A DNA stretch of 64,000 nt, taken from positions 1,587,501-1,651,500 of the forward strand of contig OX392530.1 of assembly GCA_947623455.1 (NCBI GenBank), read 5' to 3'. The notes under the pieces were generated by a model. That model saw only the letters and a list, made by a program, of their open reading frames with translations. It made no database searches and was not told where the DNA came from. Position 1 is the stretch's first letter, and the number at the start of each line of letters is the position of its first letter. This DNA comes from Mimachlamys varia. Lineage: Eukaryota > Mollusca > Bivalvia > Pectinida > Pectinidae. Below, piece by piece: positions 1-12,400 of the stretch. The position numbers were made by a program, and so were the translations under genes.

Positions 1-2340
1 GATTTGTTTTCATTAAGAAAATGTATTAAAAGTTCTGGCCCGGACAAGATCTTTTCCTGAAAGTATTGCACAAATTTTAGTTTCATCAGAATACCTCTAC
101 CCTTACTTGACAATATAATCAGCGCAACTACTTTCTGCGAAAATTTTATTTTACCCCATATTTGAAATGATTAACTCATTCACCCCTGAAATTTCATAAT
201 GCTTATGTGTTGGGAGAGTTCAGATACATGTGTATTTACGCAAGGGCGAATGAATTAGGAAGGGTCCCACCATCATATGACTATGCCGTCTGACCCTAAT
301 TAAGATATGTACCATTTATGACCTTGTGATTTGATCTGATGAGGTATCGGTTTGAACTTGACCTTTTAATTTTTAATTCCTTTTTACAAAAGTTCTGTAA
401 TGAAATCGACTCAATTCATTTTATTTCGGAAGTTTGACAACTTAAATTATAGGATACGCATTTTACGTACATGTACACGGTACATTCATCAGCAGCAAAA
501 GCTAAATTATCTACATTTTCAGCAACAACAAAATCAAGCATCCTTGTCATCATCATCATCATCATCGTCATCACGGGGAAAGTACAAACAAGACGTGAAC
601 GTGATTCGTTTGGGAAAGCATAATTAGGAATGGCAAAATTATAATTTAAGTACTCCTCCGTTTGTAAGCGTCAACGATAAATTTACCCGACAGATTCAGT
701 TCCTACACAGTGTGTGTATTTAATAGTTCGATTAGTTTATATACATATGGTTTTTGCCAGTAATAATTTTTATTTTTTTTTCTTTGATCTTGATGACAAG
801 GGCATGCAGGTAAGTAGAAAATGAAATTCATCTTCGACTTTTACTAGATCACAGTTTATACAATATCTATAATTATTTTTTGTAATATTCTTGTACCTTC
901 CCGTTTCTATTGAAAGATTGTGAGCTGATCCAGCTACCTTCGCCTACTTAGTTGTGAAAATTGTGATCAGGTAAATAACACTATCACACCTGCGTCTAGT
1001 GCTGACAGCAGGGGGCCCAGACAAACCAATAAACCTGCGTACGGGTATAGACATCAAAGGGATTCAGCAGGTAGGCAGGGGGGGGGGGATGGTACCTGAG
1101 GTTAGCATGTTACAATTTTCCATTTAACAACAATATTCGATCTCAGGCTAGATAACGGGAGAATATATGGTTGATTCCCCGAACACCAATACCATTCACG
1201 TAAAAGAAACAATCGATTTCAAGAAAATATATAATAAGCATTGTCAAAAAGTAAAATTCAACGAAAACAAAAATATAACAACTGCATCACGTGCACGAGA
1301 AACCAACAGTAAACTATACAGTATGACTAATAACACTTAATCAATTCATATTTCAAGTGTGCTGCTAATAAGAAAAGTTGAATATGTACCTTGAATTACG
1401 GAATCATTTATATAATATTCGCATAAGTGCCTATATCGTATGCTTTATCAATGTGAACTCATTTTGTAATTTAAATCGTCAACAATAAAAACAATATTTA
1501 TATCAAATATGTCTGAAGCACTGTATCATTACAAGTAGTTAGAAAGCTCGCATACCGTATAACCACAGACTTAAATAGTAATCTAAATCCGTGGTATAAC
1601 ACCTTCTTTCAGAATTTATTCGTATCAGGAAGCTTAATGCTTATTTCTTATCGTGTACGCACATACTGATAATAATTCATATCAGGCACATATACGTCCC
1701 TGTTCATACCAACACTATTTCTTTTTTTAAAACGTAATAAAAACCCTTCAAAACGAAATTAGGGTTTTAAGGCTGAATATCATATGGCCTTTAAGCTCAC
1801 CAACTGGAGAGGAAGTAAAAAAAATAATTGAAAATGCATGCAATCAGTACATTCCATACAATATCATATTTTATGTTATCGGAAAGAAAAGTTCACAACA
1901 AAAGTCGATCAATATGTGACATACTGGGTTTGGTGAGCTGTGTTGGAAACATCTGCATCCCGGACCTATTAAATAAAATAACTTTCACATCACTGATAGT
2001 CACATGGCGTCCATTTTTGTAAAAAAAAAATTATGACGGGAAATTTCATTTACTGTGTACAAAGGGTGATCTTATTAATGTTTGTGACGTACATTCCCTA
2101 CTGTGTAATCCGAAATATCAGTGACCATACCAAAGAAAACTTGAACGTAACCCCAGACAACGTTTAAAAGTAATAAATAAATCAGCTTAAAAATATAAAA
2201 CAACATAAGCTAAAATACATAAAAAATCTCTAGAAAACAATCCAAACACTGGCATTAAAATAAGTGAAAACGCCGAAAACTCATAAACTTCTTTGGCTTA
2301 CCTCCCTTTAGTTGTGTCTATCGGACGAAACAAAGACACT
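1..2340. other. Non-coding AT-rich DNA, no gene seen
   Basis: Only short open frames without recognisable domains. A TCA/ATC microsatellite lies near 547-575 and a run of G near 1078-1088. An imperfect inverted pair with ACCACAGACTTA and TAAATCCGTGGT lies at about 1560-1597. I see no exon with convincing splice sites. Confidence 0.6.
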
Positions 2341-2416
2341 GGTATACTGCATCGTCGGAAACACACGGTACACTTCTCTGACGTTTGCATACCGTGTTTC
2401 CGACGATGGTATACTG
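2341..2416. mobile_element. Small fold-back element with 9-bp direct repeats
   Basis: Inverted arms starting CATCGTCGGAAACAC (2350-2370) and ending GTGTTTCCGACGATG (2390-2408) are nearly complementary, one arm being 2 nt shorter. The hairpin is flanked by the direct repeat GGTATACTG at 2341-2349 and 2408-2416, which looks like a target-site duplication. The element is too short to code. It is probably a tiny fold-back MITE; a chance hairpin is less likely given the flanking repeat. Confidence 0.6.
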
Positions 2417-2625
2417 TGACATAGAACAAGCGAAAGTTACTATGTTTGTAGGAGATCAGTTCCTCATACTAAACTGAAAGAACGTCTTCGATTTTTCATT
2501 TTTAAAGCTTTCTTTCCAAGAAAAGTGGACGTACGAAGATTATACGTTTACTTAAAAAAAGGATAGCAATTTTTTTTATTTTCATTTTAAAATGTTTTGA
2601 TAAATTAATCGGATTTAAAGGTAAT

Positions 2626-2760
2626 TCAATTCTTCAAATAATTCAACCAATCTTTAACAGAATTGTACGTATCTCCAATTAAATTGTAGCTATCTTTAAG
2701 TGAATGAACCCATCTTCAATTGAATTGTACCTATCTTCAATTATTTGAATATCAATTGAA
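2626..2760. repeat. Degenerate AT-rich tandem repeat
   Basis: Phrases related to 'tcttcaattgaattgtacctatc' style units (AATTGTA-CTATCT) recur about every 35 bases in decayed form. No coding potential. Confidence 0.4.
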
Positions 2761-3040
2761 TATATGTTATTTTGTCGTTCCATAAAGTTTGGAGCTCAAA
2801 ACATCAAAAATAAATCTTCTATCAGCAGGTGTCTGTCTATCAATGGTTTTGTGTTAATATTTGCATATTTCAAGGTGCTGGGGTAAAGGTTAACATTATT
2901 ATCTGTACGGGGTTGCTGTTCAGTTTTTTGAAGGTTTGAAAATCTCAGATAGTTTTATTCTGACCAAACATCAGAAAAACTTATAAAACACTATCTGAGG
3001 TAAAGGTGTCAAAATCTATTAAATATGCGACCAATATTGT

Positions 3041-3103
3041 TTGTCGAACGACGGTCGCCATGGTGAAAGGCGAGGACGCTATTCACTGCGCCACTGACCA
3101 GAC
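3041..3103 (-). repeat. Decayed tRNA-like sequence (SINE head remnant)
   Basis: Read on the minus strand it contains TGGCGCAGTGAATAGCG, close to a Pol III box A in a tRNA D-arm, and about 35 nt later CGTTCGACAA, a decayed box B (GTTCGANNC). No acceptor stem closes, so it is not a functional tRNA. The best reading is an old tRNA-derived SINE head. Confidence 0.35.
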
Positions 3104-4170
3104 AAAGTTAGCATCATGTTAAAAAAAAAGGTCAAGTATTTCATTAAATAATTGAAGGGCTAGAGGTTTCAGCACACTTCACTTGATATTTATTTCTATC
3201 AAGATTAGTTAGTATAGACCATGAGTATCGAGCCTCATTTTCATAGGCTGTTTGTGTTAAACTTCTGGTGACGATGTTTGTGATTATATTTTCTACGGAC
3301 ACCCCGCGTTATGTTTTTTCTCTTTTTTTTTTTGTAGAATAGGTAAATATAAACAAATATGCTATATAATTCTGGTAAGATCACGGACTTAGACTAATCC
3401 AAGTCCGTGGTAAGAAAACACAGAGGTCCCAGAGGCATAACACACTGGTTGCTTCTGTTTCTTATGAATCCTTACTTATCGATAAGAAAGTAAGGTTTCG
3501 TTAGTCTATGATTGTCTTATTAAAACCTGTGATGTACTTAACACCACCCTGTGTTTAATCTAAGTATTGGTGTTTATGATGCTCGGACATACCAGGGAAT
3601 TAGCATATATATTAATATTGATTAAATCTATATGCATTTGATTAATGATAAAAGGTTTAATAAAGAAATTGGAAAGGAGGAAGGTGATACAAACAATCAC
3701 CTATTTTTATTATTTATGTAAAAACATCCGGACAGACGCTGAATCTCTGATGAATCTTCTTTCGCTCTATTGCAATATTCATGAAAATCAATGATATACC
3801 GGTAGAAGCTAGTTTTTATGTAAAGATTATTTTACACAACCAATTAATGTTTTTATATGACGTTTCGATGAATACCGGGTAGTACGATATGTATGCTGTC
3901 ATCTTCATCGTAAAATGACCAGCAGAATTAATGCGGATGCACACAAAGGTGGAAATTGTGTACGAGTTGGTAAATGACAAATTGGTCATTTCGTCTACGT
4001 TGTCGGCGAATGTACAATAGTAAAGTTATTGTACCGAAATGACTCGATTCAGCTACGCTTTGTTTAAGTCCTGGTCATGGATGTGCAATAAGCAAATTTT
4101 AAAAAATCTACAAAAATCATTTAGGCGGAAATATTAGGATAATGGTGATTCAATCATAATCATTAAAATA
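3104..4170. other. Non-coding DNA, no gene seen
   Basis: No open frame of note. A hairpin CACGGACTT / AAGTCCGTG lies near 3383-3411. Confidence 0.55.
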
Positions 4171-4934
4171 AAAACAAGAGCACCGCAAGCGGAGGCATGC
4201 TACGCCCGTCGTATTCTATCGGAAGTATAATTGTATGGAAACAAAAAACTGCTGTTACGCGAAAAGTTGAAATAACTCCACAAAACCCGTAATATATGTT
4301 AAATATTTAGCTTATCGAAGTATCATACCAAACTTTAGAGGAATTGAAGAAAATACAAAAAAAAGTTCTGACACTTTCTACATAATGCCGAAATTGCATT
4401 AAATATGAAGTTTCAAAGGACCATAACTCTTGTTAATATTATCTAATTGAACTGTCATTTAAGAAAACACATCTTCATGTCATATTGATTAAGCCTACCA
4501 AGTTTGAAAGATATCGGATGAAAACTGTAGGAGAAGATATCCGGACAAAACAACAATTTACAACAGAAATGTGAAAATGAAAATTTCTACATGTGCCTTT
4601 ATCCAAATATGCAATGCCCGTAATATATGTTAAATATTATAGCTTTTCGAAGTACCATACCAAATTTTAGGGGCATTGAAGAAAACACAAAAATGTTCTG
4701 ACGTTTTCTACATAATGCCCGAAATTGCACTCCAAAGGGCCATAACTCTAGTAAATATTGTCGAAGCAAACTGTCATTCAGGAAAACACAACTTCATGTC
4801 ATGGCGTTGAAGCCTAGCCAGTTTGAAAGAAATAGGTTGAAAACTGTAGGAGGAGATCTCCGGACAAATAAAAGTTTACGACGGACGGACAACGCCATAC
4901 CATAATACGTCCCGTCATTTTTGACGGGCGTGTA
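4171..4934. repeat. Dispersed repeat with GCCCGTC / GACGGGC ends
   Basis: The element begins with ACAAGAGCACCGCAAGCGG and CTACGCCCGTC and ends with CCGTCATTTTTGACGGGCGT, so its ends carry inverted GCCCGTC/GACGGGC. Inside, a module of about 300 nt is present twice (about 4287-4560 and 4617-4865), sharing phrases such as CCGTAATATATGTTAAATAT and CTGTCATT-A-GAAAACACA. I recall repeats of this kind as common in bivalve genomes, but cannot name the family. No protein is encoded, so it looks non-autonomous. Confidence 0.6.
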
Positions 4935-6223
4935 AAAAAAGGAGAGATAATGAAAGTAATGAGTCTAACATACAACCAGGTATCAAATGATAGAACTACC
5001 ATGTATATTGGCAATAAAGCTCCATACAATTTGCAAAATGCACATCTTTTGAGAGAACAGCACTTTCGTTTACAACTGTCAAAAATTCTTTCTTTCCCTC
5101 TATTTCAAAACTTTGGAGTGACTTGAATTCCACTATTAGATACTCGCCCTCTTTAAGTTCCTTTAGTGTAATGTAAAAACAAAAAAAAAACAAAAAAAAA
5201 CTTTTGACAATAAACAACATATTTATGAGATAGCAAGCAATGTAAAAGCTATGCACCTACAAAGCTAAATTTTCTTCACAGCTGAGTGAGAAATCGAGCA
5301 AGTCCATTTAATTATGATCTTTTTAGAACATTCATTGCCGAATTATCATGGTACGGTCCTGTCATTGTCGATGTTATTTGTAAAGATGACGTGACGAACT
5401 TTTGTATCAGCTGTATGATTTGTGTAGCGAACAGAATAGCAAGTGTCGTCTGTGTCGGGAATGATCAGAAACACAATCTATGCAAACTCTTCTTATCACC
5501 CAGTTCTTGAAAATTCCTTCCAGCAGATCCCTATATATATATATATATCTTCCACTCATAAACTGTACATGTACGACAACTATTTATATTATTTCAATAC
5601 ATACATGTCAGGCTGATATGCTGACTGTTATTGATTCGCCAATGTAGTCAAATAAAATAATTTTACATTTATTGACACAATATTTTCACGAGTTTTCATA
5701 TCTTTACTATGTCTTTCTTCGTGTAAAGTATAACCAACATTTATGACATTTCACATTTATTACAACAACAACAAGCAAAAAAACAAATAAAAAACAGACG
5801 CCATTGCGTTTCTGTACATCGCCTCTGCTATCATCATTTCAATAGCATCACGACTTTAGATCTAGTAAGTAAAGCGCCAAGAATAACAAGAGGAACGTTC
5901 GATATAATTAATGTGGATAATAATATTGTGTATGTTCTAAATTTGTTATCGCGTGTACGATCTATCTAGAAATCAATTTCATAGACTTCTGGTGATTGGC
6001 CACAGGCGTGGTCAGGGATGGATCAATCTCACGTGTCGGTATTCGAACGCGGACTGGATACCTGTACTTAACGAGACCCAAGCTTATAGACGCGCATATT
6101 ATACTGTCATAATCACCTAATATGGACGACATATTGATGGCAATATGGTAGGGTGAGGGACATAAGTGGAGATTTGATAAATATTTGTTTGATTTACGCT
6201 TGTTTCCAATTACTAGTCCGAAG
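4935..6223. other. Upstream region of the channel gene
   Basis: Holds the presumed promoter and 5' UTR of the DEG/ENaC gene that starts at 6224, but I cannot place a TATA box, initiator or upstream non-coding exon. A (TA)n run lies near 5530-5548. The minus-strand open frame at 5962-6348 is partly antisense to exon 1 and is not credible as a gene. Confidence 0.45.
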
Positions 6224-6435
6224 ATGGAAGAGAAAATAGCCCAAGTAAATTCAGAGAAACAAAGCATTGCAGATGTTTGGCAACAGAAAACTGAAAAACA
6301 GGACATGGATCCTAGCTCAAAAGCTAAAGAACTTTGGCTGTCATCCACAAAACCGTTAATTAATAGTTTCCATACCAGTACTACATTTCATGGTGTTCGC
6401 TTTGCGTTTGGTACAGACATTTCCACGAAACGGAG
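6224..6435 (+). CDS. DEG/ENaC exon 1: N-terminus with HG motif
   Basis: The first ATG in frame sits in a good context (AAGATGG). Residues 50-59 read HTSTTFHGVR, matching the family's conserved cytosolic HG gating motif before TM1. The exon ends ACGAAACGGAG with donor GTAAGT, phase 2, and joins exon 2 to give STKRR-IIWF. An open frame continues upstream to 6185 but without an ATG. Confidence 0.88.
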
Positions 6436-9400
6436 GTAAGTACTGTTGGTAGTGAATCGTTTTCATTGACAAATATTTCGCATTCAAAACAGTTATCTTA
6501 AGTTATAGAAAGGGGATATCAACGGAAGCAGGTTCATTATAAAGAAATTGCGGTCTTCAGTCTTCTCATTCATTGGTTTGAACATGATAAACACAATGAC
6601 GGACAAATGACACCATTCTGCTGCACGCAATAAACATATATGATCACAGGGCATGGCGTGCATGCTAAATGATGTGTGTTACACATTGTATTTATACACT
6701 GTAATTTTGTATACACCGTTTTTAACACTGTGTGTGTTCCGAATACACTGGCATTTTGTATATACTTATTTTATACAAACAATTATTTTGCACGCTGTTT
6801 TTTGTAAACACTGTTTGTGTGTGTGGAATATACTGTTGTTTCTATAAAAACTCATAATTTATTTTCGCTGTTTTTTTTTTGTATAAACATTCTTTTATTA
6901 AAATTAAAGAAAACATGCTTGAAAAACTAAAAGAATTATCATTAAAATGAATTCTCTCAAATGGTTCGATTTAAAAATTAAAAAAAACCCGGAGGACAAA
7001 CCTATCCACTATATACAGTATATACATAAGGATTGTACCTCATTTTGACTGCGTATACGGTAGTATGCCCGCAGTTGGCGGGCATACTACCGTATACGCA
7101 GCGTTAACGCTCCATAGTGAATATGTTCGTTGCCAACTGCGGGCATACTACCGTATACGCAGTAAAAATGAGGTACAATCCTTATATTTACACCATTATT
7201 AATTTCTAAGTGCTATACGAGGAAAAAAGCATTCGAAGCGGGTTGCTAAGATGGTAACTTCGACGGCCGTGGTTGCTAAGAAAATATAGTCCCATTGGAT
7301 TTCATCAATATATTGGTAGATTTAGAAAATACACTGTGAACAACACTATTTTTCTTCATAACATTATATGTTAATTTGGTATTAAATAATATTTCTAGCA
7401 AGTCGAATTTATTTCTTTATTTATAACGGTCGTTATGTACACGCATTGACACAGTGATCTGGTTGTGACGCGGTCCGACGTCAGACGTCACAACTGCTGG
7501 GCGCCGCCATGTTTGCGTTACCGTCAAATAATTTCTAATTCGTATCATTTGGAATCAAAAGTTTGCTAGAAACTATTTATTGTTTAATCAAAAGAAATTG
7601 ATTCCATATATGTTCCATGTTTCAAAATATTGTAGGAACCAAACAATGGCCGACAGCGAATACTTATTTTTCTGAAGCGTGAACGACGCCATATTTGAGC
7701 AAATATCAATCCGCCGACCTTTTTTCACTGCGTATACGGTAATATATTTGCAGTCAGAGTTTACTAAGCACAAGAAGGGAGAGGTGTAAATATTATTAGT
7801 TACATGGTTTGTGAAGGTTGAATAATCCGTATTTGGCGAGGCCGAAGGCCGAGGCCAAATATGGATTTTACACCGACCTCATATATTCCCGTATTCAACC
7901 TTCACACACCATGTAACGAATTTATCCTTTCACTAATTTATTTTCTATATTTAAATCTAAGTGAAAATCTCAGTATACAAAACAAAAAAACCGAAACAGA
8001 CGGAAGCGTGAAAACCTAGTCTTTATTAGCTGGCGTTTAACAAAAGAGACTTGTTTATATGGATGGCATTCCGCCCCCCCCCCCCCCATCTTCATACTAA
8101 ATCGCTAACTAAATAAGTATTCCCGTCTGAATAATGTTTGAAGACTCCTGTTTGAAGACATATTTTGCATTCCCCACCAAATCATGATCAATCGCAAATT
8201 AAATTATTTTGACAAGCCCCTGTGTCTGCGAATACAAGTAGGCGATTAAATAACTCAGATTAATAACTCAACGTACTGTTTGAAGCCAACGTAGGTCCCT
8301 TTTTCCTTTAAACAGCTCTTACACGTACATTGGCTGTGAGTTCGTCAAACGTCGCTTCGGTATGCCGTTGTCGTCTCTAGACGGGAAATGACGTCACACA
8401 CGTCACAGGCCTAATACGGGAACCGAGAGCGGCGAATACGGAAATGTATGGGGTAGTCACGTGACGTCTTTCAACCAATCGAATGATTACATTCTGACTA
8501 GTGGAAGGATAAAATCGTGTACACTACATGTAACCAGGGAGACGTGCGATCTAAGAGACGATAAATGACACCAGTGCGTGACGATTATGACGTCATTATT
8601 TTAGCATAGAAACGGCGACGGCTCGCCGTCAAAATGGCTGTTTTATTTTTCAAATTTCGATGTCGATAATTAAAGCATTTATTAAAGTTTAAATCAAACT
8701 GAATTCAGTATTAGTTAGCAACATGGAAACCAAATGTAATTTTATAGAAAAACATATTATATTGCGCGCGCAATATGATGTTTGTTTGCATAGTTCTGTC
8801 ATTCATATCGACCATAAATACAATATCAAGACACTTAAATGAATTAAATCTCATGATTTTCACGTGAATGGTTTTAACGAAATTTAAATAATAAAAACAA
8901 AATCAGGATGAAAAATCAGCTAAAATATAATTTCACATGAAATTCATTTGAAATACAAATGATGAAAATAAGCATAAAAATAGAAAACAAATAAAACTAA
9001 ATCCTGTTAGATTCACGTGAAATCACGCGAAGAAAAATATTGCCTTTGTAGTGTAAGTTAATATGTAATTCCAGGTGCGTATTTCAGTATTCCATATCTA
9101 TATCCTGCTTAAGTACGTGTGATGGCCATCCACAGTGAATTATTTAAATGTGCTGCTACGGATTATTAACAGAGATTCTCTGTCCGATAAACCCCCAGGA
9201 CCACCATTAGTTATATTATGTAGTGATAGGATCAGTAAGCAGTTACCTTTGATGAGATCACGCTAATCAATAAAAGTTTACGTTACTTTAAATCAAGGCC
9301 AGAACGAAGCACTTTTTGAAGGGATCAGTTTGTAATGTTAATGAGGCATTTTTCTCCAGTTCATATCAACACGCAGTACCTGATATCGTAAACAAAATAC

Positions 9401-12400
9401 ACATAACTAACGACAAACTGATTTTTAAAATAAATCTTAAATTGTGACAGAAACCAGCTACATAGACATGTGGTTATTGTATATGGTGTAATAAATCAAT
9501 AAACAATAATAATATTTCGGCATATTACCCGTAAGTATTTCAATAAAGAAGTAATATAAATTGCGAAATTTTACTGAACTATTCATCACAGAGATATATT
9601 AGGCGCTGTCTGACCTAACTGCAGGTTTATTTGTTTAACGCAAACAGGGTTTAGATTGATTTTCGATAAAAATCCCCCCTCCATTACTGGTCATAAAGGC
9701 TGCCTTTTTTTTAAATTGAAAATTCATCTAAACCATCAAAAAGTGTAAAAATTACCCTAAACACTTTTGTCTAGGTCTAAAACTAGCTGTAACAAATTTT
9801 CATGTCCCTGTGGTTTAACCGTATGGTGACGAAATTCGCACTCACTTTATAAATACAGGATAATTTGGTTCTCCCTGTGCGTGATGAGCACCTGTCTGCT
9901 AGCAGTTGACATTGCGGAGAGGGTAGAGCACTATACGTCATATCCGGTATCTGTCAACGTCCAGGTCAACTACAAGGAGAGTATGCAGTTTCCTGCCGTC
10001 ACCATCTGTAACCAAAACAGCTTCCGGTGAGTGTTTAGGACAAGGTCATACATGTAGTTTGTTCCTTCCGGTGAGTGTTAAGGTCAAAGTCATACATGTA
10101 CATTGTTGCTTCCGGTGAGATTTCAGGTCAAGGTCATGCATGTAGTTTGCTGCTTCCGGTGAGTTTTTAGGTCAAGTTCATATATGTAATTTACTACTTC
10201 CGGTGAGTGTTTAGGTCAAGGTCATACACGTTGTTCGTCGCTTCTGGAGAGTGTTAATGTCAAGGTCATACACTTAGTTTGTTGGCTTCGGCGAGTGTTT
10301 AGGTCAAGGTCATACATGTAGTTTGTTGCTTCCAGTGAGTTTCTAGATCAAGATTATACATGTAATTTGTTGATAATAACGGTAAAAATAAGATCCTATT
10401 GGGTTTCGCACTGAAAGCATCCCGCTAAATCACGACTGCGCTAATTACCGTTTCTGTATATTGTTGTCTACGGCAAGTTTTTCGAGTTCGCCATTTCGCC
10501 ATAGAGCTTATCTGTTTAAATTCAATTATGCGCTAAATTCTAAGAGCGCCCAAGTAAGTACGTTTGCAGTATCATATAATTATGTTATCATATTTCGTTA
10601 GCGTTAGAGTATGTTGATGTCAGTATTAGATACAGGGTTAAGCTATGGTTTTATGTACGGATGAACGAACACTACTTGAAGCAGCAAGACAACAACAACA
10701 CTTTTTTATGTAACTTCACTCTAATGTTTCAGTACTTGCACTAAAACATTAAATACGCTTTATTATATCATCAGTATGTCTAAGCTTGGCTTTTGACATT
10801 TTATTTTTGGTTCCTTTTCTATCCAATTCAGAACGTCGACACCTTCCGTATTTTCTCGTTTACGGAAGATTCCGATGGTTCCCGATATTTTTTCATCCAT
10901 GTTATAGATTCCACCATAAGGATCATACTGTGTTTAGTTTATTTTTAGATCTGTGGAAAAGTGAAATAACCTATGTGTTTTCGAATTGATTATGTATTAT
11001 CGATATTCCATGAAGGTATGCCCAGGTTCGTATATATTGACAAGTATTTCGTTCTGCCATTGAAGACGGACCCTGTCAGTACAGAACGGCCATTACGAGA
11101 TACTGAAGGCCCTGTACGGTACCAATGAAGACGCTATGACCTCTGACAGCAGAGAATCTTTAATTGATAAATGGAGCAACATCACCATGGAGACGCTGTT
11201 TATCAACAATTCTCATCGTGCCAAGGACCTTATTGTAACGTAAGTAATTAATTTTTTTTTCACAATCAAAGCAATGGTTCTTCACAAACTCAACTCAACA
11301 GATTCACCAGTAAAAGAAAATGTAGTTACGGTACACTTATGAATTCAAAAAACGCTATTGTCATGAAAATATGTTTATATTTGCGCTGCATCACACTTTT
11401 ACCAGCAGAAATGCTTTTCATACGAGTTTGAAAGCAAAGGTTCTCGAGACGCAACATGTGGTTTACTTATGACGTCATAGAGCAAGCTTGTCCAAGAGAG
11501 TCTTGTCGCTTAGTTTCGAATAAAACGCTCAGATGATTATTTTTTTATTATTTGTGCTGTTCCACCAATGTCGATTTAATTACGACGCAAATACAAACGC
11601 ATGCAATGAACTAATTATCGAAAAACTATAAATAGAGATTACACAACGAGTGGTTGTTGGATATGGTATTTATTTCACTCAAATAAGTTAATTTTCAAAA
11701 GTTTTTCAACGAGAGTGCAGTAAAAACCATATTCAACAACCATGAGTCTTGTGATCACAATTTTAGACGAAAACATTTCATTGAATTAAATATAATTCGA
11801 GGACAATATTGGCGTAAACATATCTGATCGTATTTCCCCGCCAAATGATGACGACGTCAACCATCAGCAAGTGACGTTGTTTCGGTCAAAGTTTAATAAG
11901 TCAGCCAATCAAAATGCGGTTATTTGACGTTTGAAAGATTAAAAAACCACTTTCAATTATTATTTGCTTTTGTTAAACCACAAGTTTGCACAAATAGCAA
12001 ACAAATCATATCTCAAAACTCTAGTTGCAAAAATACAATTTTACAATCCAATAGTTGCAAATGGAAAGGCGAGACCTGTGCTTGGTCTGACTTCAAACCT
12101 GTGATGACTCAGCATGGGCAATGCTTCACTTTCCTTGGCAATGCTTCTACTGAGGACAGTAGGATTGTCGACATCCCAGGTAAGGAATATCTTCTAGGTA
12201 AAAAATCAAATAATGGACGGTAGGATCTGCTAATCGCCAGGTGAGATTTTCTTCCTTGTAAAATCATCTGAGAACGTTCAGATGAGCGAATCACCAAGTG
12301 AAAGTCTTCTACCGGGTAAAAATTAAGGGCAGTTCGATTAGCGAATCATAAAGTAACGATATCTTCTAGGTATAACACCCTCTGAGGACGACAGAAGGAT

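Larger units (their letters stand above)
6436..9858. other. Intron 1 of the channel gene
   Basis: A 3.4-kb phase-2 intron holding several inverted-repeat elements (listed separately) and a poly-C run near 8076-8089. No other coding exon seen. The ORF at 6653-6847 is an AT-rich run of imperfect TTTTGTATACACTG-like phrases. Confidence 0.7.

Noticed and set aside
400..627. 75-codon frame with a poly-Ser run
   Set aside because: The Ser run is a TCA/ATC microsatellite; no other feature supports coding.
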